The notes under the pieces are model-generated. The model was not told the DNA's origin, searched no databases, and saw only the letters and a program-made list of their open reading frames with translations. The position numbers and the translations under genes are program-made. This document shows, in pieces, positions 15,942 through 25,010 of a stretch of DNA of 64,000 nt. How positions within the stretch are numbered: the stretch's first letter is position 1; every line of letters begins with the position of its first letter. The stretch comes from an uncultured Odoribacter sp. Lineage in GTDB: Bacteria; Bacteroidota; Bacteroidia; Bacteroidales; Marinifilaceae. The stretch lies in contig UQJP01000023.1 in the NCBI GenBank assembly GCA_900541415.1, forward strand, positions 1-64,000. Reading direction: 5' to 3'.

Positions 15942-17537
15942 ATGTTTGAAGGTCTTTTACAATCCTCTTATTTTGCTTTATTCCTGATCGTAGCCCTGGG
16001 ATTTATCGTAGGCCGGATTAATTTTAAGGGCATTTCCTTAGATGTTTCCGCCGTGATATTCATTGCTTTGCTGTTCGGGCATTTTGGCGTGATCATTCCC
16101 AAAGAGTTAGGGAATTTCGGATTGGTCTTGTTTATTTTTACCATTGGTATACAGGCCGGGCCGGGTTTTTTCGATTCGTTTCGTTCCAAAGGGAAAACGT
16201 TAATCCTGATTACTTTGCTGATCGTGGGGTCGGCAAGTGTGACCGGGGTGTTGTTCAAATATTTGCTGGGTATCGATACGCCCGATATTGTGGGGCTGAT
16301 TGCCGGGGCTTTGACCAGTACGCCCGGTTTGGCCGCCGCTATCGATGCCACCGGATCGTCGGCGGCTTCCATTGCTTACGGTATCGCTTATCCCTTTGGG
16401 GTGATCGGAGTGATTCTTTTTGTGAAATTATTACCTAAGATATTAGGAATAGATTTGCAGGCCGAAGAAAAAAGGCTGGAAAATCAGCATAAGGAGAAAC
16501 ATCCGGGCTTGAAAACGGCGACATTCCGTATTTCCAATACCAATATTTTCGGAAAAACTTTAGTTCAATTGCAGGTGCGTACGATGACCGGGGCTGTGAT
16601 TTCCCGCATCCAGCATGAAGGAGTGACCGGAATGCCTTCTTCTTCCACCGTCTTGTGTGAGGGCGATCTTGTGAAAGCCGTTGGAAACGATGCTGCGCTG
16701 GAGCAATTGGGATTACTGGTGGGAGAACGGGTGGCTGTCGATCTGCCTTTGGCCCAATCTTATGAGTTGCGTTTATTGCTGCTGACCAATAGAGAGGTGA
16801 TCGGTAAGAGTTTGGGTGACCTGAATTTTCAGGGGAATTTCAATTGCACGGTGACCCGTATCCGCCGAAGTGGTATCGATTTATCGCCTGAACCGGATTT
16901 GGTGTTGAAATTCGGGGATAAATTGACCGTAGTGGGGCATCAGGACAGTATTAAAGAATTGTCCGCTTTGCTGGGGAATGACGAAAAACGGTTGTCGGAT
17001 ACCGATTTCTTTCCCATTGCCATGGGGATTGTGTTGGGGGTAATTTTCGGAAAGATCAATATTTCTTTTTCCGATAGTTTTTCTTTCTCGCCGGGGCTTA
17101 CCGGAGGGGTGTTGATTGTGGCGTTGGTGCTTAGCGCGATAGGAAAAACTGGACCTATCATCTGGTCGATGTCCGGCTCTGCCAATCAGTTGCTGCGCCA
17201 GTTGGGATTGTTGCTGTTTCTGGCAGAAGTGGGTACGTCTGCGGGAGGAAATTTAGCCTCGACTTTTCAGGAAAGCGGATGGACACTTTTCGGGGTGGGT
17301 TTCGCTATCACTTTAGTGCCGATGATTATAGCCGTTTTGGTGGGGTATCTGGTTTTTAAGATTAATATTTTTGATTTGATGGGAACGATCACCGGGGGTA
17401 TGACCAGTACGCCGGGACTGGCGGCGGCTGATTCTATGACGAGAAGTGGCGCGCCCAGTGTTGCCTATGCCACCGTTTACCCGATTGCTATGGTTTTCCT
17501 GATCGTGTTTATCCAGCTTATCGCTACTTTGGTATAG
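15942..17537 (+). CDS. AspT/YidE-type putative transporter with RCK_C domains
   Basis: This 531-residue inner-membrane protein has the duplicated AspT/YidE layout: membrane helices (about 10-165), two RCK_C/TrkA_C-like cytoplasmic domains (about 195-275 and 275-360), then a second membrane half (about 365-530). Each half contains the signature TSTPGLAAA (about 127-135 and 485-493). Characterised relatives exchange aspartate for alanine; the substrate here is not known. It lies 61 nt after aroA and two bases before tadA. A small hairpin at 15896-15914 lies in the aroA gap. Confidence 0.85.
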   Translation: MFEGLLQSSYFALFLIVALGFIVGRINFKGISLDVSAVIFIALLFGHFGVIIPKELGNFGLVLFIFTIGIQAGPGFFDSFRSKGKTLILITLLIVGSASVTGVLFKYLLGIDTPDIVGLIAGALTSTPGLAAAIDATGSSAASIAYGIAYPFGVIGVILFVKLLPKILGIDLQAEEKRLENQHKEKHPGLKTATFRISNTNIFGKTLVQLQVRTMTGAVISRIQHEGVTGMPSSSTVLCEGDLVKAVGNDAALEQLGLLVGERVAVDLPLAQSYELRLLLLTNREVIGKSLGDLNFQGNFNCTVTRIRRSGIDLSPEPDLVLKFGDKLTVVGHQDSIKELSALLGNDEKRLSDTDFFPIAMGIVLGVIFGKINISFSDSFSFSPGLTGGVLIVALVLSAIGKTGPIIWSMSGSANQLLRQLGLLLFLAEVGTSAGGNLASTFQESGWTLFGVGFAITLVPMIIAVLVGYLVFKINIFDLMGTITGGMTSTPGLAAADSMTRSGAPSVAYATVYPIAMVFLIVFIQLIATLV

Positions 17538-17539
17538 TT

Positions 17540-17980
17540 ATGGAAATGTCCCACGAAACTTATATGCGTAAGGCACTCGAAGAAGCACGCCGGGCAGAGG
17601 AGGAAGGAGAAATCCCCGTGGGGGCTATTGTGGTGTGCCGGGGACGGGTGATTGCCCGGGCACATAATGAAACGGAAAAATTGAACGATGTTACGGCTCA
17701 TGCCGAGATGCTGGCCGTGACGTGTGCAACTGCCGCTTTAGGCGGGAAATACCTGAACGAATGTACGCTGTATGTGACAATGGAGCCTTGCGTGATGTGT
17801 GCCGGAGCTTTGGCGTGGGCGCAGTTGGGGGAATTGGTTTATGGGGCTTCCGATCCTCACCGGGGGTATAGCCGTTTAATCCCGCCTGTATTGCATCCCC
17901 GTACGAAAATCGTGTCGGGAGTATTGGAGGAAGAATGCGGCTCTTTGGTGAAAGATTTTTTTCAAAGAAGGAGGAAATAA
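17540..17980 (+). CDS. tadA: tRNA-specific adenosine deaminase TadA
   Basis: This 146-residue protein converts A34 to inosine in the tRNA-Arg(ACG) wobble position. Zinc and catalytic motifs are AHAEMLA (about 53-59) and MEPCVMCAGA (about 81-90). Length is typical. It starts 2 nt after the transporter stop, so the two are probably co-transcribed. Confidence 0.92.
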   Translation: MEMSHETYMRKALEEARRAEEEGEIPVGAIVVCRGRVIARAHNETEKLNDVTAHAEMLAVTCATAALGGKYLNECTLYVTMEPCVMCAGALAWAQLGELVYGASDPHRGYSRLIPPVLHPRTKIVSGVLEEECGSLVKDFFQRRRK

Positions 17981-18152
17981 TCCGTTCCCTTTTGGATTGA
18001 AGAAAATCCCGGCTGGCTGTGAACGGGCTATTCTCAATCGTTTGAGTATATTATTGTTTGTGTTGCCGCCCAAAATATTTGGGGGTGATTTATTTAATTC
18101 ATAACTTTATCATCAAATTTTGATAAAAGCGTATAATATAAAAAAAATCCTT

Positions 18153-19346
18153 ATGCAGACAATTGAAAATTACAATTTCAAAGGAAAAAAAGCTTTAATC
18201 CGTGTGGATTTTAATGTGCCTTTGAACGATAAATTTGAAATTACCGACGATACTCGTATGCGGGCGGCTGTTCCTACCATTAAAAAGGTATTGGCCGGAG
18301 GTGGTTCCGTGATTTTGATGTCACATCTGGGACGTCCGAAAAGTGGTCCCGAAGATAAATTTTCTTTGAAACACATCCAGAAACATCTGGAAAAGCTGTT
18401 GGGTACTCCGGTGAAATTTGCTGATGACTGTATCGGCGAAAGCGCAAAAAAAGAGGCTGCTGCATTAAAACCGGGTGAAGTGCTTTTGCTTGAAAACCTC
18501 CGCTTCTATAAAGAAGAAGAAAAAGGTGACGAAGCATTTGCCGGTAAGTTAGCTCAATTGGGTGACGTATGGATTAACGATGCTTTCGGTACAGCCCACC
18601 GGGCACACGCTTCTACGGCTGTGATCGCTAAATTCTTCCCTAACGATAAGCTGTTTGGCTATGTTATGCAGGGAGAGCTGGATAGCGTGGATAAAGTGAT
18701 GAAAAACCCGGAACGTCCGTTTACGGCAATCATGGGTGGATCGAAAGTTTCTTCTAAGATCGATATTATCATGAACCTGATGGATAAGGTGGATAACCTG
18801 ATTCTGGGCGGTGGTATGACTTATACTTTCAAAAAAGCTTTGGGCGGACACGTGGGTAGTTCTATCTGCGAGGAAGACAAACTTGACCTGGCTCTGGATA
18901 TTATGAAAACCGCTAAAGAAAAAGGCGTGAATTTGGTATTGTCCGATCAGGCTGTTATCGGAGATGCGTTCAGCAATGACGCAAACACGAAACTTTGCGA
19001 CCCGATGAATATTCCTGACGGTTGGGAAGGTATGGATATAGGCCCTGCAACCCGTGAAAGATTTGCAGAGATCATCGAGGCTTCAAAAACAATCCTTTGG
19101 AACGGTCCGGTGGGTGTTTTCGAAATGCCTAAGTTTGCAGAAGGAACAAAAGCTATTGCCGATGCTATCGTAAAAGCAACTGAAAAGGGTGCTTTCTCAT
19201 TGATCGGTGGTGGTGATTCGGTGGCTGCTATCAATCAGTTCGGTTTAGCTGACAAGGTTAGCTATGTTTCAACCGGTGGCGGTGCATTGTTGGAATACAT
19301 CGAAGGAAAAGAACTTCCGGGTATCACTGCTATTAGAGGAAAATAG
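18153..19346 (+). CDS. pgk: Phosphoglycerate kinase
   Basis: This 397-residue glycolytic enzyme transfers phosphate between 1,3-bisphosphoglycerate and ADP. The ATG at 18153 gives the normal N-terminus with ALIRVDFNVPL (about 16-26). Further blocks are MSHLGRP (about 56-62), the NDAFGTAHRAHAST segment, the MGGSKVSSKI hinge, and the C-terminal GGGDSVAAI nucleotide site (about 350-358). It is followed by a strong terminator. The 172 nt upstream show no clear promoter match. Confidence 0.96.
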   Translation: MQTIENYNFKGKKALIRVDFNVPLNDKFEITDDTRMRAAVPTIKKVLAGGGSVILMSHLGRPKSGPEDKFSLKHIQKHLEKLLGTPVKFADDCIGESAKKEAAALKPGEVLLLENLRFYKEEEKGDEAFAGKLAQLGDVWINDAFGTAHRAHASTAVIAKFFPNDKLFGYVMQGELDSVDKVMKNPERPFTAIMGGSKVSSKIDIIMNLMDKVDNLILGGGMTYTFKKALGGHVGSSICEEDKLDLALDIMKTAKEKGVNLVLSDQAVIGDAFSNDANTKLCDPMNIPDGWEGMDIGPATRERFAEIIEASKTILWNGPVGVFEMPKFAEGTKAIADAIVKATEKGAFSLIGGGDSVAAINQFGLADKVSYVSTGGGALLEYIEGKELPGITAIRGK

Positions 19347-19372
19347 TAGGAAATTATTTTATATCTATGTGG

Positions 19373-19402
19373 CGGCTTCCGGTTATCTGGAAGCCGTTTT
19401 TT
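19373..19402 (+). terminator. Terminator of pgk
   Basis: An 8-bp stem (19373-19380 with 19389-19396, CGGCTTCC/GGAAGCCG) is followed immediately by TTTTTT. Confidence 0.85.
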
Positions 19403-19466
19403 ATTTTCCGGCTGGGCTTTATATCTCTGTTTTTGTCAGGTATTCAAAACAATTTGTCATGTATGC

Positions 19467-19497
19467 TTGTCTTTTTGAGTTGTATTCTTTACATTTG
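19467..19497 (+). promoter_or_regulatory. Promoter TTG-N20-TACATTTG
   Basis: TTG at 19467-19469 and TACATTTG at 19490-19497 fit the Bacteroidetes promoter spacing. It lies 23 nt before the membrane protein gene at 19521. Confidence 0.55.
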
Positions 19498-19520
19498 ATC
19501 CGAATTAAAAATATTAGATT

Positions 19521-19979
19521 ATGAAGAACAGTTATTTATTTCCTACTTATTTTAGAAAAATAGGTTGGTACATGTTCCCCTTTTGGCTTTTATTTTCTAT
19601 TTATGTTTTGTATATAAAAAATGGTTTAGGCTGGGATGTAAAAATGTGGGCACTTGTCTCCGATTGGAAATGGTTCGGTTGTAGCATACAGGACATTTCC
19701 GATGAGATTGCTTTTACAGGGATAACTCTTTCTTTGCTTTTTATCGCTTTTGCTAAAAGAAAAGATGAGGACGAATACATTTCCCGAATACGGCTCGAAT
19801 CTTTGATTTGGGCGGTGATTGTCAATTATGTTATACTGATTGTGGCCACCTGGCTGGTTTACGGATGTCCTTATTTTAATGTGATGATGTATAATATGTT
19901 TACGATATTGATTTTATTTTGCATCAAATTCCACGTAGCATTGTATAAATTGAAAAAATCTATACGTAATGAAGAATAA
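19521..19979 (+). CDS. Four-helix membrane protein paired with an XRE regulator
   Basis: This 152-residue protein has four predicted membrane helices (about 15-35, 62-78, 93-115 and 118-140). It overlaps the next gene, a small XRE-type regulator, by 11 nt. Pairs of a small membrane protein (DUF2975-like) and a short HTH protein are common in Firmicutes and Bacteroidetes. I assign it to that arrangement, not confidently to the named family. Function unknown. Confidence 0.75.
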   Translation: MKNSYLFPTYFRKIGWYMFPFWLLFSIYVLYIKNGLGWDVKMWALVSDWKWFGCSIQDISDEIAFTGITLSLLFIAFAKRKDEDEYISRIRLESLIWAVIVNYVILIVATWLVYGCPYFNVMMYNMFTILILFCIKFHVALYKLKKSIRNEE

Positions 19980-20169
19980 TATCAGGGTTGAACGGGCTAT
20001 TCGAAGAATTACGCAACAAGAGCTGGCTATTGCGATCGGGGTTAGCCGGCAGACGATAAATGCGATAGAACTTTGTAAATATATTCCTTCCACCGTTCTC
20101 GCTTTAAAGATGGCCCGGTTCTTCCATAAGTCGGTAGAGGAAATATTTCAATTGGACGACGACGATTGA
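19969..20169 (+). CDS. Small XRE/YozG-like helix-turn-helix regulator
   Basis: This 66-residue protein is almost entirely one Cro/C1 helix-turn-helix domain: ITQQELAIAIGVSRQTI at about 14-30 is the HTH, followed by EEIFQL. It probably binds DNA as a dimer and may autoregulate the two-gene unit with the overlapping membrane protein gene, whose product could modulate it. The overlap argues for translational coupling. Confidence 0.85.
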   Translation: MKNNIRVERAIRRITQQELAIAIGVSRQTINAIELCKYIPSTVLALKMARFFHKSVEEIFQLDDDD

Positions 20170-20172
20170 GCT

Positions 20173-20844
20173 TTACCGCACTAAAGTGCGGAAACGGCTT
20201 TGTTTGCCGAATAAGACAAATATATCGTTTGGACTGACAATAAAATCTTCCGGCGGATTTTCGATAAGCTCCATAGAGGGTTGTAGCCTGCCTTCTTCCT
20301 GCGGATAATGCTTGATTGCAATCAGTTTCAGGGAAAAATCCTTTTCCAGTTGTATATCGCTCAGTTTTTGTCCGACGAAAGGGGTGGGTAATTTCATTTC
20401 ATATATATAATAGTCGGGAGTCACCCGGTAGGAATAGATGGAAGTCACCAGTTCCGTTTTATTGGCGAAGAAATCCGCATACTCCTTTTCCAGCTGGATG
20501 ATCTCGGTGATTCCCATAGCCTGTAAAACTGTTTTATGCAGCTCCGATATTGCTCTGGCTACGATCCGTTTTGCGTGGTTTTGCTTCAGGATGGCCACCG
20601 TCAGTATGGAAGCACCTGCGTCCTTTCCCAGCGTGACAATGCAAAGGTCGGCATCTTTCAGGGGTAAGTTTTTGGCAGCCTGCTCGTTGTTGATGTCCAG
20701 GCAGATCGTATTTTTGATACTGTCTTTGTAGAGATTCACTTTTTCTATGTCTTTATCCACTCCGATCACTTCATACCCCATGGCAGTCAGGCGCTGAGCT
20801 AAAGCCATTCCGAAATTTCCCAGACCGATGATAATACATTTCAT
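20173..20844 (-). CDS. trkA: Trk/Ktr potassium uptake regulatory subunit
   Basis: This 223-residue cytoplasmic RCK protein has an N-terminal Rossmann domain with IIGLGNFGMALAQRL (about 4-18) and the acidic residue after beta-2 (GVDKD), and a C-terminal TrkA_C domain (about 140-220). The single-RCK length is like KtrA. It gates the TrkH/KtrB-like channel encoded just upstream (21035-22843). Its stop is 4 nt from the convergent XRE gene stop. Confidence 0.9.
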   Translation of the reverse strand: MKCIIIGLGNFGMALAQRLTAMGYEVIGVDKDIEKVNLYKDSIKNTICLDINNEQAAKNLPLKDADLCIVTLGKDAGASILTVAILKQNHAKRIVARAISELHKTVLQAMGITEIIQLEKEYADFFANKTELVTSIYSYRVTPDYYIYEMKLPTPFVGQKLSDIQLEKDFSLKLIAIKHYPQEEGRLQPSMELIENPPEDFIVSPNDIFVLFGKQSRFRTLVR

Positions 20845-21034
20845 ATCATTTATAATTTTCTTTTACAAATTCTTTGTGATTCTTACGCTTCTGTCTTTTT
20901 ACGGATGTCCTGCTGGCAAAAGCTTTCCCGGCTTTATCCGGTAGAGTTGAGCCGTTTTCGGTTTCGCGAGCTCGCCGGGTGAGACACCGTTTTTGTTTAT
21001 ACGGGGTTTCCGGTGGCTTCGTTCCGGTGACGGT

Positions 21035-22843
21035 TTAAAGAATAACGGTGTCATCGGCATAAGTGTAGGTTTTTGCCGGTTGCTGGTGGAAGATACCCGA
21101 AAGTATCGTAATCAGCCCGACCCGCCCCACAAACATGGTGATGCTGATTATAATTTTGCCCGTATCGCTGAGGGTGTGTGTGAAATCAAGGGTTAAACCC
21201 ACCGTGCTTAGGGCGGACGTCACTTCGAACAATACCTGTGTAACCGTTCCGTGGGGATCGGTGATGGAAACGAGAGTGGTCGCTATGCCGATCCAAAGAA
21301 TAGAGAGGAAAATGATCGCTCCGGCCCGGTTCACATTTTCCGGGGTGAGCTGGCGGTTGGCTATTTCCACCTGCTTTTTGCCCCGGATTACGCTATACAT
21401 GCTTTTGAGGGCTACGGCGAATGTGGTTGTTTTTATTCCTCCTCCGGTGGACATCGGGGAGGCCCCGATCCACATCAGGATCAGGGTTAAAAAGATCGTC
21501 TGGGGCAGAAAGGAAGACAAAGGGAGATTGTTGAACCCTGCCGTCCTGGGGGTTACCGCTGCAAAAAATGAAGTGGCGAGTTTTTCGCCGGAAGATAAAT
21601 CCTTTAGGGTGTTGTTCGATTCAAACACGAAAAATAGAATTGTCCCGCCCACCAGCAAAACCAATGTGAAAGCGATGACAATGCGGGTAGTGGTGCTTAC
21701 AATCCTGACGTGTGAGGGCATCCGCCGGGACGAGCCTGTCAGCTTATAGAACAGATTCCGTATTTTATGGTTGAGCAGCCTGCTATAATTGAATACAATT
21801 GGAAATCCGATTCCGCCTAAAATAATCAAGGCTGCGATCCAGCTTTGGAAACCATAGAGGTTTCTCACGATCGGGGTACATAGGTTATCCGGCAAGGTGG
21901 AAAATCCGGCGTTGCAGAAAGCGGAAATGGAATGGAAAAGGGAAAAGAAAAATTTATTCGGGATAAGGCTGTTATTCAATTCCCTGATCTGTGTCCAGAT
22001 CAGATAAGTGCCTGCTGCCTCTATAAATAAAGTGGTGAATAAGGTGTAGAATAAAGTCCTGAAAATATTGTTCATGGACTCTTCATTTAAAATGCTTTTC
22101 AATGCCATTTGATCCTGAAAAGAAGTTTGGCTGAAAAAAGACATGGCAATGAAACTGGTGAAAGTCATCACCCCGATCCCTCCGATTTGGATGAGCGATA
22201 TTAAAATGATTTGTCCCGTTACCGTTAAGGTGGAGGAAATGTCCACCACGGTCAGCCCTGTTACGCAGACCGCGCTGGCGGAGGTGAACAGGGCATCTAT
22301 AAACTCCAGGTCTCCACGGTGTGCCCTGGGAAGCATCAATAAAAACGCTCCCAGCAGGATGATGAACAGGAAGCTGTAAGCAAACATCAATTCGGGTTTC
22401 AGGTGGCGTTGCAGGGTGGCTACAATTTGTTTCGAAACCTGTACCAGGCTGATAAAGATCAATAATATATAGCTGATGATGTGGTTGATCTTATCCAGTA
22501 TCGGGATGTTTCTTTCTTCCAGTATGCCGTTGATGACAACGATCCCCACGAGGGAGAGGATGACCACTACTTCTATCCAAAAACCTTTTTCGTGCCGGAA
22601 TCCTTTGGGATTTAATAATATACGGATTATTCCGGTGTAAAGGAATATTTGTAGAAAGACCTGGTAAGCGACAAAGATTTGTCGGCGTGTTTCGGGAGTG
22701 AATCTGAAACCGAATTCATACACCAATAAGCAAAGGGCGGCCATAGAAGTCAGAAGCGAAACGATCGTGGCTAATTTTTGAGGTAACAGCCGGAGAAACC
22801 GGATACCCGACCAAAACCTGAATGTTATTTCCTGCAGACGCAT
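21035..22843 (-). CDS. trkH: TrkH/KtrB-family potassium transporter
   Basis: This 602-residue protein has an N-terminal extension of about four hydrophobic segments (to about 150) and then the TrkH/KtrB core of repeated M1-P-M2 units. Selectivity-filter regions are recognisable, for example AVCVTGLTVVD near 191-201, FCNAGFSTLPD, and the MSTGGGIKT loop near 463-471. It takes up K+ with the RCK subunit encoded 190 nt downstream on the same strand. The extra N-terminal helices are common in Bacteroidetes members. Confidence 0.9.
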   Translation of the reverse strand: MRLQEITFRFWSGIRFLRLLPQKLATIVSLLTSMAALCLLVYEFGFRFTPETRRQIFVAYQVFLQIFLYTGIIRILLNPKGFRHEKGFWIEVVVILSLVGIVVINGILEERNIPILDKINHIISYILLIFISLVQVSKQIVATLQRHLKPELMFAYSFLFIILLGAFLLMLPRAHRGDLEFIDALFTSASAVCVTGLTVVDISSTLTVTGQIILISLIQIGGIGVMTFTSFIAMSFFSQTSFQDQMALKSILNEESMNNIFRTLFYTLFTTLFIEAAGTYLIWTQIRELNNSLIPNKFFFSLFHSISAFCNAGFSTLPDNLCTPIVRNLYGFQSWIAALIILGGIGFPIVFNYSRLLNHKIRNLFYKLTGSSRRMPSHVRIVSTTTRIVIAFTLVLLVGGTILFFVFESNNTLKDLSSGEKLATSFFAAVTPRTAGFNNLPLSSFLPQTIFLTLILMWIGASPMSTGGGIKTTTFAVALKSMYSVIRGKKQVEIANRQLTPENVNRAGAIIFLSILWIGIATTLVSITDPHGTVTQVLFEVTSALSTVGLTLDFTHTLSDTGKIIISITMFVGRVGLITILSGIFHQQPAKTYTYADDTVIL

Positions 22844-23439
22844 ACTGTTGTCGGTTTTTGAGCATAATCCTCCCTGTTTTTACAGGGTATATATTAGAAC
22901 GGTAACGGGAATGAAAAAGTTATTGAAGTCAGGGAAAAGGTATCTTGTTTTTCGGTTTGCATTCAGGATTTACTGTTAAAGATGGATGCTGTTTCTGTTT
23001 CTTTTCAAGGATTTCCTTTTCAAAGGTGAAATGAGGAAAGATAAGAATGCTTTTTCTCCGGTTATTTTAGGATGGAAAGAGGGAGGAATGTTATGTCCGG
23101 AAGTTTAGGAGGTTGTTCAAACAATCGATGTGTAGTGTGCTTTTGTATTTTCCGGTAATTCCCATGAAAGCATAATTATGTTAGAGGGACAAGATTCTCC
23201 GCGGCAGCAAAGAATCATCGTAAACATTGAATTTTTACTAAAATTTCCTCAGATAAAAGAACTGTGTGGTTAAAGTGTAGGCGTTGTGTTTTTTAATTTC
23301 TTTATTTGGATTTGTTATGTGTTTATGAGTAAGTGTGGAATTATTGTTATAAAATTTTGCTATGTTTTGTGTTTGGATAAATGGGCTATTAAATAGTGTT
23401 TGGTTATTTGTCTTTAGCGACTGGAGGGAGGGGGTATGC
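22844..23439. other. Long intergenic stretch without a supportable gene
   Basis: About 600 bp between trkH and the DUF486 gene. I see no tRNA, strong terminator or repeat. The only coding-like piece is a 31-codon ATG frame at 23178-23273 on the plus strand, with a soluble, Leu/Ile-rich C-terminal half. It may be a decayed gene remnant or chance. Confidence 0.35.
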
Positions 23440-23808
23440 CTATTTCATGAATACAAAATATACTGCCATCACTAAACATACTGCTGCTGCAAAGTGATTC
23501 CATTTTAGGGTCTCACCTTGAAAAAAAATCATAGTAAAGATGGCAAAAATAATGAGGGTTATTACTTCCTGAATGACCTTCAATTGTACAAGTGTAAACG
23601 GTCCGCCGTTGCCTTGAAAACCGATACGGTTACCCGGAATTTGTAGTGAATATTCAAAAAATGCCATTGACCACGATAATAGAATAACTCCAATTAGCGG
23701 CCAATTATTAATAATCTTCATTTCCTGCAATTTTAAATGTCCGTACCAGGCAAAGGTCATGAAAATGTTGGAGGCGATCAGCAGGCCGATGGTATATAAT
23801 CCCTTCAT
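23440..23808 (-). CDS. DMT-superfamily small membrane protein (DUF486-like)
   Basis: This 122-residue protein has four membrane helices (about 5-22, 35-52, 75-93 and 100-120). The sequence pattern WYGHLKL (about 21-27), the SWSMAFFEYSLQIP-N-IG segment (about 46-65), and the C-terminal GE..KWNH..A (about 98-108) match the DUF486 family of small drug/metabolite transporter-like proteins. Substrate unknown. It stands alone, divergent from the AAA ATPase gene. Confidence 0.85.
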   Translation of the reverse strand: MKGLYTIGLLIASNIFMTFAWYGHLKLQEMKIINNWPLIGVILLSWSMAFFEYSLQIPGNRIGFQGNGGPFTLVQLKVIQEVITLIIFAIFTMIFFQGETLKWNHFAAAVCLVMAVYFVFMK

Positions 23809-23909
23809 GTTTGAGTATGGGTAAAGTTTTAATGGTACATGGTAAAAAGGTCTCCCTTTTCCGGGTGCAAAAATATATATTTTCTGTTTCTGCTAATTCG
23901 TTTGAACCA

Positions 23910-23940
23910 TTTGTTTTTCGTGTTTCCTTTCTTATCTTTG
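23910..23940 (+). promoter_or_regulatory. Promoter TTTG-N19-TATCTTTG of the AAA/DUF4435 module
   Basis: TTTG at 23910-23913 and TATCTTTG at 23933-23940 match both boxes and the 19-bp gap of the Bacteroidetes consensus. The ATG is at 23997, leaving a leader of roughly 50 nt. Confidence 0.7.
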
Positions 23941-23996
23941 TATAAGACAATGCCCATACGGGAAAGGAGCTGTTTTTTTATTTTAATTATGCCTTT

Positions 23997-24836
23997 ATGA
24001 AGAATGTGATTCGCAGTATAAAGATCAGAAACCTATGGAATAAATACGATTTCCTGTGGGAAGACCTGAATCCCGATGTGAATATACTGATCGGTATAAA
24101 CGGGAGTGGTAAGACGACTTTGTTCAACATCATCGATTCTGTTCTCAGGGCTGATGTTAAACGGCTGAAAAATTACGGGGTAAGTGTGGAGATTGCCATC
24201 GACGATTATGTGGTGAAATATAATTCTAAAACCACGGTGGCAGAATTGAAAACTTTCCTGTCGAGGTTGAAATATCAGAAAATCAGCACTTTTGATGTGC
24301 CTTTGCGCGACCGTCCGAAGGCCGGGAAAGAATTTAGCCAGTTATACAGCGAACTGCATTCCATTGTTTATGACATTGGAGGCGAGAATCCCTCGTTTTC
24401 GGATTACCGCCTGAAAGCGACGAACTTTCCGGAGCAGGCTGTTTTGATTAATGACCGGATCAGGAAACTTTTCGGAACGGTCGACCGCCTGTTTGCCAAA
24501 ACGGAGAAGGTGATCGAGATCGATCCCCATACGAATCATTTGATTTTTAAGGATAACGGGGAAGTGATCCCTTTGTTTAAACTGTCTTCCGGTGAAAAGC
24601 AGTTGCTGCTTATTTTGTTAAAGGTGTTTTTAATGGAAGAAAAGCCTTATATCTTGTTGATGGACGAGCCGGAAATCTCTTTGCATATAGAATGGCAATA
24701 CAGGCTTTTTGAGGAGATACGTCTTTTGAATCCCAATTGCCAGATTATTACTTCGACCCATTCACCCAGTCTTTTCGGGGATGGCTGGGGAGATAAGCTG
24801 GTGTTCGTGGAGGAATTGGTGAAAGCTAAAGAATAA
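23997..24836 (+). CDS. AAA/ABC-type ATPase, AriA-like (PARIS-type defence candidate)
   Basis: This 279-residue ATPase of the AAA_15/AAA_21 (OLD/SMC-like) group has Walker A GINGSGKTT (about 33-41), ABC signature LSSGEKQ (about 196-202), Walker B ILLMDEPE (about 218-225), and an H-loop TSTHSP (about 252-257). The head domain is complete, but the inserted arm is shorter than in larger defence ATPases. Its partner is a DUF4435 protein encoded 174 nt downstream, the same two-component make-up as PARIS (AriA plus AriB). In PARIS the ATPase senses a phage anti-restriction protein and releases the nuclease-like partner. Assignment to PARIS proper is inference. Confidence 0.8.
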   Translation: MKNVIRSIKIRNLWNKYDFLWEDLNPDVNILIGINGSGKTTLFNIIDSVLRADVKRLKNYGVSVEIAIDDYVVKYNSKTTVAELKTFLSRLKYQKISTFDVPLRDRPKAGKEFSQLYSELHSIVYDIGGENPSFSDYRLKATNFPEQAVLINDRIRKLFGTVDRLFAKTEKVIEIDPHTNHLIFKDNGEVIPLFKLSSGEKQLLLILLKVFLMEEKPYILLMDEPEISLHIEWQYRLFEEIRLLNPNCQIITSTHSPSLFGDGWGDKLVFVEELVKAKE

Positions 24837-25010
24837 GGTGTTTTGGCTTGTGGGGTAACCGGGAATCCGGTGAAAGATTTTGCCTGAAAACAGGCGTTGA
24901 GGGTGTGTCGGGAGTCGGAATCCGGGAAATTTCCGATCGGGAGCAGAGAATGTAAAAATGAATTTTAATATCACCGGCCTTCGGTTTTGCCGGTCGTTTG
25001 GCGTTTTTCT

